From: JAPUDQ01 sp039916485
GTDB taxonomy: Bacteria > Patescibacteriota > Saccharimonadia > Saccharimonadales > Saccharimonadaceae
Assembly (NCBI GenBank): GCA_039916485.1
Contig: JBDSLH010000017.1
Coordinates: 1-32,847 of the forward strand
Direction of reading: 5' to 3'
DNA: 32,847 nt
The translations under genes and the position numbers were made by a program. Below the pieces are notes generated by a model. That model searched no databases, had not been told where the DNA came from, and saw only the letters and a program-made list of their open reading frames with translations. Positions 1-7,950 of this stretch are shown one piece after another. Each line of letters opens with the position of its first letter. Positions within the stretch are counted from its first letter, which is position 1.

Positions 1-299
1 ACCAGGTTTACTTGGCCTTCTGGCTGCCATAATCTGATACGTGGTTTTAGGAAGAACCTGACCATAGCCACAAGGTATATTTCCATTGGTTGGTCTTTAC
101 GGAGTGGTAATGCCAAAGCTCCAAATAGCAATATTACGGGCAATGGTATTATGATTAGTCCGATAAAAATTTGTGATAAAAACCATGCCGCTCCCCCTGC
201 TAAACATGCGACGATGATGTATATGAATTGACGAAAGCTGAACGGCCCGATGAGTTTATCATCTGCCTCGACGTCTTGGGGTACTTTATACGATGCCAT
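1..299 (-). CDS. PrgI family membrane protein, 3' end outside window
   Basis: The minus-strand frame opens with ATG at 299 and stays open for 99 codons to the window edge, so the C-terminus is missing. It begins MASYKVPQDVEADDKL and continues into IGPFSFRQFIYII, the characteristic opening of PrgI proteins. Two hydrophobic segments follow at about residues 20-38 and 42-60, then a basic stretch around KPRIRLWQPEG. PrgI proteins are small inner-membrane components found between VirB6-like and VirB4-like genes in Gram-positive and CPR type IV secretion loci. It starts 5 bp after the stop of the VirB6-like gene, with a GGTGG-type ribosome site inside that gene's end, so the two are co-transcribed. 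A VirB4-type ATPase would be expected just left of the window; this cannot be seen here. Confidence 0.85.
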   Translation of the reverse strand, partial: MASYKVPQDVEADDKLIGPFSFRQFIYIIVACLAGGAAWFLSQIFIGLIIIPLPVILLFGALALPLRKDQPMEIYLVAMVRFFLKPRIRLWQPEGQVNL

Positions 300-304
300 A
301 TAAT

Positions 305-3300
305 CTATGGGCCACCATTACGTCTGTGGTATTCGTCTGCTTCATCTGCACCCATTGGTGTACCATCTGGCCTATTAGGAACGTATCTCCCTTGGGCGTC
401 AGTCGTGCCACCTGTTGGCGCTGCTGTAGGATTAGGACTAGTCGTGCCACCCGTAGTAGCTGCTGTAGGATTTGTCGGCGGTATATCAACTCGAGGTATT
501 CTCGTTCCAGCGGTCGAAGATGCCCTTGCAGAAGTTGCCTGGACCTGTTCGCTAACTCTTCGCGTGATATCTGCCCTGAGTTCATCCGGTAGCCCACCAT
601 CGGTCGGTAGTTTGTCGGGTCGTTTACCACCCTCGAAGAGGTAGTTGTACTGAGGGTTGTAGTAATCATTCTTTTCATCAGTAGCGAGCGCCTTAAACTG
701 CTCAAACGCCTCAAGCTTGCCAGGGCTAAGCGTTTTACCGCTTGCTGCAGCACGATCTTTCATTACATTAACCGCTGTCTCAACGTTCGTGTAGTATGTC
801 TGGATTTTATCTTGAGCGGCATTATAATCTGCTTGCGCTGTAGCTTTTTCCTGTTGTGTCGCATTACTATTTTGCTCTACCGCTTGTAGTTTTTGCTCTG
901 CGTCATGACGCTTATACGCCAGACGGCGACCTTCTAGCCAGAATTGGCCCCCATGCCATTGACTTACAGTGTCAACAGTGGCTCCGTTGATGGCATCTTC
1001 TCCTGCAAACACACCCTGGAATTTTGGAGCAAGCTTAGACGCGTTGGCGGCAATCGATTGGTTCAACGAGTCTATCAGAGACGCATCGACTCCAGGATCA
1101 CCCTTAAGCCCCATCATCCGGGTCATAGCTGATCCATCTGCGGCACTTGCCGCCATATTGATAGCAGCTTTTGCCATGTATCCATCGGCGTCATCTCCAC
1201 CGATTTCGAATGTTTCACCGTTTGCATTTGTGACACGAACACGACCAAGTGCATCACCATGTTTTTGCGTGAGGTGTACTGCAGCACCTCCAGTATCAGA
1301 GCCAATATCTTGCCAGCCCATTACGCCAGTATCCTTATCGGCCTTCCATACTTTATAGTTTGATCCAGGGTTATAGAAGCCCATCTCAGATGCATCATCA
1401 CCGACTCTACCGCGAGTTTCTATGAAATCTTTACGTTGCGCTTCAGTTGCTGTTCGCAAGACCTTATCAGTCATTTTAGGGCCACCGGATCGAGCAATAC
1501 CAGCAGCCATGCCCATCGCAGCAGCAGTTGGCGCCTTTTTGGTTACCCTAGTTACCTTACCGTCTGCATCAGTTTCTTCAACAGTTGTAGTTTCTGTCTT
1601 AGCCATTCTATGCCAATATGCCTCTTCGTCGGCGTGTTTGTACATATTTGCCCGAAGTTCACGTTGCTTTGTTTTATCCCATGAACTTTGTGCTCTGCCT
1701 GCTGCAACGCCCATGCCTCCACCTGCAGTACGCGCTAACCGCCCCTTAGTCCGAGCATATCTGGCTCTGAACCCTGATTTATTTGTGCCGTCCGCGTTTT
1801 TGCCCCATCCTTCCGCGCTACCAGTAAGTTTCTTGCCTCTATCTGCAAGATTATTACGAGCATAATAGCCAGCCCGGAGCCTGCGATCTGACGCACCTTT
1901 TTCACCATAGTTCCTAGCACGATCAACGAGACCTTTGCTACGGTTATTCATAACGCCAGCAACACGAGCAAGCGCACCACCGCTGAATTTTATAATCCAA
2001 GGTACTCCAAATAGCGGCACAGTTAGCACTGCAAGCGCCATAAGCATATAGAAACTATCTGCATTACCACCTGCTTGAGCGTTACCTTGATGAGTCATGA
2101 TTATGACGTCCGACGCTACCCTGGCTCCTGCGAATAGGAGTGCTATTAATGGATACATGACGAGCAAAGATATAAACACTTTACGCCATTTGTCGAAAAG
2201 CCCTTCGGTGTTCGGGAGGATGTATGCCACGAACGCAAGTGGTGAAAGGATGATGATCATAATCAGTGCTACATGCCGAACAAGCAAAATAACTACAGTC
2301 ATTACGATTGCGAGTAGCGCAGTTACTCCCAGTGCTAAGAATAGTCCTGTTGCCCATACTGCTGCAGAAACCATTGCTATTCCAAGAAATACTCCGGCTG
2401 AGCCAGCGAGTATAACCGCGCCGATCTCTTCCCATGAGCCATTATCCTGCACCTTTGAACTATCAGTCACAGATCTGAGTATCCCATCAAAGCCTGCCCC
2501 GATAATGTTCGATATATCAATTGCAAATATACACAGGTAATACGATAGGTTGACCATGATAGCAGCAATAATAATTCGTGGCAGCATTTTACGTATGCCG
2601 TAGGCGCTGATACCGATACTTGTTGATTGTGAGAATATGATGGCAAAAAATGCCATGACAAACATGACGTTTGCAACGTTCCGTATATTGGACCAAACGC
2701 TGTATATAGCGTTTTCTGTTGGGTTAGTAGAAAATGGATTCGGAACGGTGAAAATAAGTAGTTTTTCTATTGCGGCATAGGCACCATCGTTTACTTTCCC
2801 CAAAAATGCCGCGAGTGGACAGACGATCCACCCCACACCGTCAATGGCGCAGCTGTCACCCTCTGTTTCATCGCCAGGTATCGTTGTCCCGAGCCCTATG
2901 TTATCGGTTGCTGTTTTGACAGCGCCTTCTGCTGCTACAAGTGCTGCTTGTAACTTTGTTCTATTACTCGCGTTTATTTTAAGATCGCTTGCTACGCATT
3001 GAGCTAGAAACCCTTCATCATAGCTGGGGTAGACAAAATCTTCATTATTTTTAACGTAAGCATCGAAACAACTTATAAAAGATCCAGAGTATTCGATAGC
3101 ACACTCTTGGTTTGTCCCACACATTGCGGCAACAACTGCATCGGTATATATTTTTTTAGCTGCTGCGTTCCCTAGATCGGTAGCGTCGTTTGCTGTAGGG
3201 AGACGACACGTGAGCTTAACCGTTATCTCCCCTGTCTCGGGGTTAGTGGACGTGGTGGCGGATGTACAGCTACCAGTCGATTGTGCGCTACATTTGTCAT

Positions 3301-3517
3301 AGATCGATGGTCGCTCAGGTGACCAGCTACCTGATGTGGATTTAGTGAATGACTTACCATTGAGGGCGTTATAACACTCCTGCATTTCTACAGGTGTTAA
3401 TGCGCTGACGGGTTGAGTAAATAATAATCCTTGGGCTATAGCAAAAAATGCTACCAAAATAGCAAATACGACACTTGTGCCGCCAAGTCTTGTGCCCAAC
3501 CTTTTCACTACATGCAT
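305..3517 (-). CDS. VirB6/TrbL-like type IV secretion channel protein
   Basis: This 1070-residue membrane protein starts with a signal-like helix (about 15-39, ending PVSA). An extracytoplasmic domain of about 200 residues follows with about ten cysteines (48, 76, 84, 104, 133, 139, 150, 174, 223, 233), suggesting disulphides. A polytopic core with roughly six helices lies at 282-508. The last 550 residues are hydrophilic, Ala/Lys/Gln-rich and probably cytoplasmic, ending in a Thr/Pro/Gly tail that holds a 13-residue tandem repeat. This plan (polytopic core plus long soluble tail) matches extended VirB6/TrbL-like inner-membrane channel subunits of CPR and Gram-positive type IV systems. The assignment rests on topology and on the PrgI gene 5 bp downstream, not on a diagnostic motif. 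The ATG at 3517 has no clear ribosome site. Confidence 0.72.
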   Translation of the reverse strand: MHVVKRLGTRLGGTSVVFAILVAFFAIAQGLLFTQPVSALTPVEMQECYNALNGKSFTKSTSGSWSPERPSIYDKCSAQSTGSCTSATTSTNPETGEITVKLTCRLPTANDATDLGNAAAKKIYTDAVVAAMCGTNQECAIEYSGSFISCFDAYVKNNEDFVYPSYDEGFLAQCVASDLKINASNRTKLQAALVAAEGAVKTATDNIGLGTTIPGDETEGDSCAIDGVGWIVCPLAAFLGKVNDGAYAAIEKLLIFTVPNPFSTNPTENAIYSVWSNIRNVANVMFVMAFFAIIFSQSTSIGISAYGIRKMLPRIIIAAIMVNLSYYLCIFAIDISNIIGAGFDGILRSVTDSSKVQDNGSWEEIGAVILAGSAGVFLGIAMVSAAVWATGLFLALGVTALLAIVMTVVILLVRHVALIMIIILSPLAFVAYILPNTEGLFDKWRKVFISLLVMYPLIALLFAGARVASDVIIMTHQGNAQAGGNADSFYMLMALAVLTVPLFGVPWIIKFSGGALARVAGVMNNRSKGLVDRARNYGEKGASDRRLRAGYYARNNLADRGKKLTGSAEGWGKNADGTNKSGFRARYARTKGRLARTAGGGMGVAAGRAQSSWDKTKQRELRANMYKHADEEAYWHRMAKTETTTVEETDADGKVTRVTKKAPTAAAMGMAAGIARSGGPKMTDKVLRTATEAQRKDFIETRGRVGDDASEMGFYNPGSNYKVWKADKDTGVMGWQDIGSDTGGAAVHLTQKHGDALGRVRVTNANGETFEIGGDDADGYMAKAAINMAASAADGSAMTRMMGLKGDPGVDASLIDSLNQSIAANASKLAPKFQGVFAGEDAINGATVDTVSQWHGGQFWLEGRRLAYKRHDAEQKLQAVEQNSNATQQEKATAQADYNAAQDKIQTYYTNVETAVNVMKDRAAASGKTLSPGKLEAFEQFKALATDEKNDYYNPQYNYLFEGGKRPDKLPTDGGLPDELRADITRRVSEQVQATSARASSTAGTRIPRVDIPPTNPTAATTGGTTSPNPTAAPTGGTTDAQGRYVPNRPDGTPMGADEADEYHRRNGGP
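401..478. repeat. Two tandem 39-bp repeats inside the VirB6-like gene
   Basis: Positions 401-439 and 440-478 are similar 39-bp units, both beginning agtcgtgcca and both containing gctgctgtaggatt. They encode the repeated 13-residue unit NPTAATTGG/NPTAAPTGG near the protein's C-terminus. The period is a multiple of three, so copy-number change would alter tail length without a frameshift. Confidence 0.8.
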
Positions 3518-3571
3518 TACTGACTAATAATATAGAACACTAGCTAACTATGCAATCTATCGCGACAGATG

Positions 3572-4747
3572 TTATTGCTCTATACGTATTTTGTCGAGTG
3601 AGCGTTTGTTTGCGTCGCGTCCAAAGATCTGCCAGAGACCTTTACCGCTGTCTTTGTCGGTCACGTAGACATAGCGTGTCCAGTATGGGGCGGATTCAGT
3701 CTTGTTTTTTGCAATAATCTTTGTCTGGATATCGCGACATGGTAGAACTGTTTCTCCACTAACGCTGACAGGACATGTGGTAAGTGGATCAGAGTCCTCT
3801 ACGACTTCAACACGGTTAGCAATATGAAGCGCCTCAGTGTTATTGACGTCGGTTATTTCCTTGTGACGCAGCTCATAGCTTTGGGTTACCTTTTTGTCAG
3901 TCAAGGTAAAGTAATACGCGGCACCTAGTGTGATCTCTGCGAGACGCTTATCCATAGGTGAGGATGATTTGCCTTGCTCTACCCTTGCCCCAAGTGCTGC
4001 CGCCTCGGTATATAAGTTTTCGCCAACAATTTGTTTTGGTGTGTTATCCAGGGCAGCTATTTCATAAGGGTTATATGCGAGTATGTCAGCTTTGTATTGT
4101 CCCTTATCGTCAAGGATCGCGAACTCAATAGTACTTTTGTCTTGTGAGTGTTGGAGTATGTATAACTGTCCACGCATTCGAGTTTCTCTCGGTAACTCGG
4201 CAAACTCTTCAGCTTCTAGCTTAATAGCCTCTTCCCCGCTCATGGTTCGTTTTTTATCCGCTTCTACTACAGGGTTAGACGGGACGAGTATCGATGGGTC
4301 AGTTGGAGCCTCGCTCGGTGTAGGGAGTAAAGGTTCACTCGTAGTTGGTCGAAGAGCGGGTGTAGTCGACTCTTCCTTTTGGTCACCAGATCCTCTTAAA
4401 ATAAATGCAAGTGTACCCGTTGCAACAAGAGCACCGACAGTTCCGATTACTCCAAGCTTTCGACCAGACATACGGTTTGGTTTATCAGAACCGTATCCGG
4501 CACGCCTGTCTTGGATTATCGCGATTTCCTCTTCGGATAGAGGGTGTTCTGCAAAATTATCAGCTGGTAGGTCATGTATTTCCTCGGCTGTCCTCGGAAT
4601 AAGTCCTTGCTCGACTGCCTGATCAAGCGGAGTTGTGTACTCTATAGCTGGAATTTCTCGCATATCACCTTCGAGGTTACCACTGTGTGGGGATCGCTCG
4701 TCGGTTCCACCTGTTCGTGCTGGATCTATTCCTGTGTGCTCACTCAT
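3572..4747 (-). CDS. Single-pass membrane protein of the T4SS locus, function unknown
   Basis: I do not recognise this 391-residue protein. It has an acidic N-terminal cytoplasmic region of about 95 residues, one transmembrane helix at about 98-118 (IGTVGALVATGTLAFIL), a Pro/Ser/Thr-rich linker, and a soluble, presumably extracytoplasmic C-terminal domain of about 220 residues with one cysteine pair (TTCPVSV and LPCRD). I chose ATG 4747 because GAGAGGTGGG sits about 8 nt upstream; a TTG six codons earlier lacks a comparable site. It lies 54 bp upstream of the VirB6-like gene on the same strand and is probably the first gene of the leftward T4SS operon. The bitopic design would suit a VirB8/VirB10-like scaffold role, but that is inference from context only. 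Confidence 0.7.
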   Translation of the reverse strand: MSEHTGIDPARTGGTDERSPHSGNLEGDMREIPAIEYTTPLDQAVEQGLIPRTAEEIHDLPADNFAEHPLSEEEIAIIQDRRAGYGSDKPNRMSGRKLGVIGTVGALVATGTLAFILRGSGDQKEESTTPALRPTTSEPLLPTPSEAPTDPSILVPSNPVVEADKKRTMSGEEAIKLEAEEFAELPRETRMRGQLYILQHSQDKSTIEFAILDDKGQYKADILAYNPYEIAALDNTPKQIVGENLYTEAAALGARVEQGKSSSPMDKRLAEITLGAAYYFTLTDKKVTQSYELRHKEITDVNNTEALHIANRVEVVEDSDPLTTCPVSVSGETVLPCRDIQTKIIAKNKTESAPYWTRYVYVTDKDSGKGLWQIFGRDANKRSLDKIRIEQ

Positions 4748-4800
4748 GTCATGCCCACCTCTCAATTATATTAGGCAAAGCCTGGACTAGTAGTGTTTTT

Positions 4801-4830
4801 ATTATATACGATAATAAGTAAGAATGCAAA
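4801..4830 (-). promoter_or_regulatory. Promoter of the leftward T4SS operon
   Basis: Reading leftwards, TTTGCA (4830-4825) is followed after 18 bp by a consensus TATAAT (4806-4801). The start point would be near 4794, about 47 nt before ATG 4747. It faces away from the pilin promoter 20 bp to the right, so both half-operons are fired from one short intergenic region. Confidence 0.6.
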
Positions 4831-4848
4831 TATAGGCAGTATTTAGGG

Positions 4849-4878
4849 TTTACATAATGCTCTTGGTATGACTAAATA
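4849..4878 (+). promoter_or_regulatory. Promoter of the rightward pilin operon
   Basis: TTTACA (4849-4854), an 18-bp spacer and TAAATA (4873-4878) precede the first pilin gene. The predicted start near 4885 leaves a 5' leader of only about 8 nt with no ribosome site before ATG 4893, so translation of the first gene may be nearly leaderless. Confidence 0.5.
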
Positions 4879-4892
4879 CTAAGTATCATATT

Positions 4893-5291
4893 ATGAAAAA
4901 ACTAATACTTGTCATCTTTGGTCTTTTGTCATTGTCGCTGATTACGCCCGCGCCTGCGAGTGCAGCCAGTGATGTAGTGTGCGGCGACACACTTATGAAA
5001 GAAGGAGACTGTGCAAAAACTACTTCTTTCACCTTTGCAAAATGTAAGTCAGCTAATGTAAGCATCAAGTGTTTAATGGTAGAAGTAATCAGTTTTCTTA
5101 GTATTGGGGTAGGAATTGCTGTCGTCGCCGGTATTGCTATAGGTGGCATACAATACGCTACCTCACAAGGAAATCCAGCTGGGGCTCAGAAAGGCATCAC
5201 GACTATTACCAATGCGATTATCGGATTGGTCCTCTATTTGCTTCTTTTTGCGCTCCTGCAGTTCCTCATACCAGGAGGAGTGCTTTCATGA
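4893..5291 (+). CDS. T4SS pilin-like protein 1
   Basis: This 132-residue protein has a signal peptide (about 1-24, ending APASA), a short Cys-containing region (four Cys at about 31-60), and two hydrophobic helices (about 70-87 and 107-130). The loop between them reads IGGIQYATSQGNPAGAQKG. Signal peptide, short exposed part, helix, small polar loop with Gly and Lys, then helix is the VirB2/TrbC-like pilin plan found in CPR T4SS pilin families. It heads a rightward set of six such genes. The next gene overlaps its stop by 4 bp (ATGA), indicating translational coupling. Pilin identity is inferred from topology, the shared loop motif and the T4SS neighbours. Confidence 0.78.
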   Translation: MKKLILVIFGLLSLSLITPAPASAASDVVCGDTLMKEGDCAKTTSFTFAKCKSANVSIKCLMVEVISFLSIGVGIAVVAGIAIGGIQYATSQGNPAGAQKGITTITNAIIGLVLYLLLFALLQFLIPGGVLS

Positions 5292-5725
5292 TAAAGCATG
5301 TCGTTTTAGTTGTGATGGCAGCACTGACCCTCGTAGCGACGCCTGTCGCCGCGACAACGTCTATGGCAACGCCTTTATCGCAGGTTGCTGTATGTGGATC
5401 TGGTTTCGGTAATACCTTTGGCTTTCAGCCATGGTATGCATGTCTTCAGGATAAATACGGTGACAGAGGCACGAGTCGCGTCCAGATTAGGAGCCTCAAT
5501 GATGTATTTTTGATTATATTCCCAGTTGTTGACTGGATAATAAAAGGAGCAGTGTTTATATCAGCGGGTGTAATATTTTTGATGCTATTTAAGATCGCGA
5601 CATCGCGAGGTAATTCTAGTCAATATAGTACGGCAATCAGTGGTATCCGTGATGCAATCATTGGTCTCGTGATCGCTGTCATTTCTGTCGCTATACTTAA
5701 CTTTGTATCAGGAGCGTTTTACTAA
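5288..5725 (+). CDS. T4SS pilin-like protein 2
   Basis: The protein has 145 residues: signal peptide (1-23, ending PVAA), an extracytoplasmic stretch of about 50 residues with two cysteines (VAVCGSGF and YACLQ), and two helices near 77-98 and 118-142 around the loop KIATSRGNSSQYSTA. The loop resembles the Y-x2-S-x-G-(D/N) loop of its neighbours. Its ATG overlaps the preceding stop and follows a strong AGGAGG-type site. It is the most divergent member of the set, with a longer exposed region, so it could be a minor pilin or an adaptor. Confidence 0.72.
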   Translation: MIKHVVLVVMAALTLVATPVAATTSMATPLSQVAVCGSGFGNTFGFQPWYACLQDKYGDRGTSRVQIRSLNDVFLIIFPVVDWIIKGAVFISAGVIFLMLFKIATSRGNSSQYSTAISGIRDAIIGLVIAVISVAILNFVSGAFY

Positions 5726-5726
5726 G

Positions 5727-6029
5727 ATGAATACTGCATTCCAGATGTTAGCCGAAATAAAAATTACTGCAGATGAACTGAAGATTCCTAAAGTTGTTGC
5801 TGATGGTGATCAGTTCGACCGAATATTAGGACTGATTTATGTATTTATTGCCGCTATCTCGCTGTTTTATGTCGTTCGTGGTGCGCTGCTGTATGTAACA
5901 CACGGTGGCGAAGCCAACACTGCTAAAGAAGCTCGTGAGACTGTTCTGTATGCGGTAGTGGCATTAATTGGCTCCAGCCTCGTGTTCGCTCTCTTACAAT
6001 TTGTTCTTAATCAAGTGAAAGGACCATAA
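5727..6029 (+). CDS. T4SS pilin-like protein 3, no signal peptide
   Basis: This protein has 100 residues, two helices (about 32-54 and 72-97) and the family loop LLYVTHGGEANTAKEARET. Unlike its neighbours it has no N-terminal signal helix; the first 30 residues are soluble (MNTAFQMLAEIKITADELKI). ATG 5727 lies one base after the preceding stop, with CAGGAG about 12 nt upstream inside the preceding gene. An upstream in-frame TTG at 5703 is less likely because it would overlap that gene by 23 bp. The missing signal suggests a different insertion route or an assembly role rather than a mature fibre subunit. Confidence 0.72.
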   Translation: MNTAFQMLAEIKITADELKIPKVVADGDQFDRILGLIYVFIAAISLFYVVRGALLYVTHGGEANTAKEARETVLYAVVALIGSSLVFALLQFVLNQVKGP

Positions 6030-6433
6030 TGAAGCAATTTTTCAATAAATTAATGGTAGGGTTCGGTGTAAGCGCACTCATGGTAGCCGGAGCAAGCGTA
6101 GTGACCCACCAAGCCTCGGCGGCTACTAACCCGCTCGATAGTACGTGCTCACAAGCAACGCTATCAGGCAGTGATGTGTGTGCCAGTCGAAAAGACGAAT
6201 TGTTCGGTCCAAACAGTTTCTGGACACGTCTCATCAATACGATGATTATGGTCGTCGGGCTGGCTGCAACTCTGATGGTTATCATCGGTGGTTTGCGGTA
6301 TGTACTATCGGGGGGCGATGCGAGTCAGACTAAGAGTGCAAAGGATACAATCTTGTACTCTATCGTTGGTATAGTCATCGCACTTATGTCGTATGCGCTT
6401 GTTAACTTTGTCGTCGTAGAATTAGTAAAATAA
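6029..6433 (+). CDS. T4SS pilin-like protein 4
   Basis: This protein of 134 residues has a signal peptide (1-32, ending HQASA), a Cys pair (STCSQ and DVCAS), and helices at about 70-90 and 110-132. Between them lies the signature IIGGLRYVLSGGDASQTKSAKDTILY. The stop of the previous gene and this ATG share one base (TAATG), and AAAGGA precedes it. It closely resembles the next gene throughout the second half, indicating local duplication. Confidence 0.8.
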   Translation: MKQFFNKLMVGFGVSALMVAGASVVTHQASAATNPLDSTCSQATLSGSDVCASRKDELFGPNSFWTRLINTMIMVVGLAATLMVIIGGLRYVLSGGDASQTKSAKDTILYSIVGIVIALMSYALVNFVVVELVK

Positions 6434-6441
6434 GGAGAACT

Positions 6442-6825
6442 ATGAAAAAAATTACCACTTTAGTGATCAGTATCTTGTCAGTATTCACAATGTTGCTTGT
6501 CCCAATGGTCGCAACAACTACCGTCGGAGCACAAACCCCAAAAGAGCAGCTCTGTAAAGGCATCAATAACAGCAAATCCGGAACCTGTGCTACTACTGGT
6601 ACTGATTTTGGCGGTTTTATAAAAAACATCGTTAACATCCTCCTTTATATTATCGGTGCAATTGCTGTACTCATGATTATCATCGGTGGTTTACGCTACG
6701 TAATCTCCGGCGGTGACAGTAGTCAGACCAAGGGGGCGAAGGATACGGTCCTCTACGCTGTTATTGGACTTGTAATAGCGGTAATGTCCTATGCAATTGT
6801 CAACTTTGTCGTGGTGCAGCTATAA
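6442..6825 (+). CDS. T4SS pilin-like protein 5
   Basis: A protein of 127 residues with a signal peptide (1-30, ending VGA), two cysteines, helices at about 61-82 and 101-126, and the loop GGLRYVISGGDSSQTKG. AAGGAG sits 6 nt before ATG 6442, and the gene follows its neighbour by 8 bp. From the first helix onward it is nearly the same protein as pilin 4. The Arg-Tyr and Ser-Gly-Gly-Asp positions are the best conserved in the cluster. Confidence 0.8.
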   Translation: MKKITTLVISILSVFTMLLVPMVATTTVGAQTPKEQLCKGINNSKSGTCATTGTDFGGFIKNIVNILLYIIGAIAVLMIIIGGLRYVISGGDSSQTKGAKDTVLYAVIGLVIAVMSYAIVNFVVVQL

Positions 6826-6831
6826 CAAGGC

Positions 6832-6860
6832 TTCACGAAGACGCATTTGTCTGCTATAAC
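6832..6860 (+). promoter_or_regulatory. Internal promoter before the last pilin gene
   Basis: TTCACG (6832-6837), a 17-bp spacer and TATAAC (6855-6860), preceded by the extended -10 dinucleotide TG, lie in the only sizeable gap (70 bp) of the pilin array. This would let the last pilin be expressed independently of the others. Confidence 0.55.
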
Positions 6861-6895
6861 TTAACTAAGCGTATGCAATAAAATAAGGAGAATAT

Positions 6896-7291
6896 ATGAA
6901 ACAATTATTTAATAAAGGACTTTTAGCACTTGCGATCGTACCAATGCTTGCACTTGGTGTCAGCGTAGTGAGCGGTGATGTAGCGTCCGCACAGGACCTT
7001 ACGATTCGTGGTGGTGCTGATGCAGCAGCGAGTGACGAACAGTCAGCAAACTTGTTCACAGACGGTGGTATCTTTGAAAAAGTCACCACTATCCTCTTGT
7101 TCCTTATCGGTGCAATCTCAGTGATCATGCTTATCATCGGTGGTATCCGTTACGTTGTATCTGGTGGTGACCAAGCGGCCGTTACATCTGCGAAGAACAC
7201 GATCCTCTATGCTATCGTCGGTATCGTTGTAGCCTTCCTCGCGTACGCGGCAGTTACATTCGTTATTGATAGCCTTGTTTCTGCTACCTAG
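6896..7291 (+). CDS. T4SS pilin-like protein 6, likely major subunit
   Basis: A 131-residue protein with a signal peptide (1-32, ending VASA), no cysteine, helices at about 64-84 and 104-128, and the loop GGIRYVVSGGDQAAVTSAK. It starts at ATG 6896 after AAGGAG with 7 nt spacing. It is separated from the array by a 70-bp gap holding its own extended -10 promoter, and is followed directly by a very strong terminator. Separate, apparently strong expression signals and the lack of Cys make it the best candidate for an abundant fibre subunit. That role is inferred. Confidence 0.8.
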   Translation: MKQLFNKGLLALAIVPMLALGVSVVSGDVASAQDLTIRGGADAAASDEQSANLFTDGGIFEKVTTILLFLIGAISVIMLIIGGIRYVVSGGDQAAVTSAKNTILYAIVGIVVAFLAYAAVTFVIDSLVSAT

Positions 7292-7307
7292 AGCAGAGTT
7301 ACTGTGT

Positions 7308-7349
7308 CACATAAAAATACTCCGGGATTTCCCGGAGTATTTTTATGTG
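7308..7349. terminator. Bidirectional intrinsic terminator
   Basis: Two perfectly complementary 20-nt arms (7308-7327 and 7330-7349) are separated by 2 nt. The core ACTCCGGGA/TCCCGGAGT is flanked by A5 and T5 tracts, so it can terminate on both strands. It sits between the convergent pilin 6 gene and hsp20. Confidence 0.9.
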
Positions 7350-7364
7350 CTTGGTATCCTTCGG

Positions 7365-7847
7365 TTAGAGGATTTCGATCTTGCGAGCTTGTTCTTGTTT
7401 GATCTTGGTGAAGCTGATTGTGAGGACGCCGTCTTTGAGGACTGCTTCGACTTCATCTTCTTTCACCTGCACTGGTAGAGCCAATGTGCGGCTAAATTCG
7501 CCCCAGTAACATTCCTGTACGTGCCAGTGAGTTGCAACTGAGTCATCACCACTACTGAGCGTTCCGCTAATAGTGAGGATCCCGTCAGAGATGCTGACAT
7601 CGAGATCTGATTTGTTTACACCGGCTGTCCGGGCTTTGACGACGAGTCGTTCGTCTGTCTCATACACATCTACGGCTAATTGACCTGGTAGGTCTTCTTG
7701 TTCGTTCTCATCCCACGTGTCATCTGCAGCTGGTTGGTCATTGCTGGGTTGGTCATTGATCATGACGGCGTCATCGTCGCTCAAAAATGCAGCAGCCAAC
7801 TCATCTTCCATTAGAAGGTCGTCGTTCTGTTTATGTCCTCGCACCAT
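7365..7847 (-). CDS. Hsp20/alpha-crystallin small heat-shock protein
   Basis: This is a 160-residue ATP-independent holdase. An acidic, disordered N-terminal segment (1-54, rich in Asp/Asn/Gln) precedes an alpha-crystallin domain at about 56-156. Visible family marks are LAVDVYETDERLVVKA at the domain start, the GEFSRTLALP strand, and the C-terminal DGVLTISF motif; it ends with a short EIL tail resembling the I-x-I/V anchor. ATG 7847 follows GGAGG with good spacing. It converges on the pilin operon through the shared terminator. A 9-bp inverted repeat spans its promoter region and could be an operator; CIRCE is not present here. Confidence 0.92.
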   Translation of the reverse strand: MVRGHKQNDDLLMEDELAAAFLSDDDAVMINDQPSNDQPAADDTWDENEQEDLPGQLAVDVYETDERLVVKARTAGVNKSDLDVSISDGILTISGTLSSGDDSVATHWHVQECYWGEFSRTLALPVQVKEDEVEAVLKDGVLTISFTKIKQEQARKIEIL

Positions 7848-7860
7848 ACATCCTCCACTT

Positions 7861-7906
7861 CAATTTCGGTATTCAAAAACTGTCTTACTAAGTATATCCG
7901 AAATTG
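7861..7906. promoter_or_regulatory. hsp20 promoter region with 9-bp inverted repeat
   Basis: CAATTTCGG (7861-7869) and CCGAAATTG (7898-7906) form a perfect inverted repeat with 28 bp between the arms. Reading towards hsp20, TATACT (7896-7891) is a likely -10 with a weak -35 near 7920. One arm then lies in the -10/-35 spacer and the other in the leader. The placement suits a repressor site, but this is inference. Confidence 0.4.
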
Positions 7907-7950
7907 TCAAAATTCTGCAATAATAGCACCAAGGATACGTAAAAACTACA

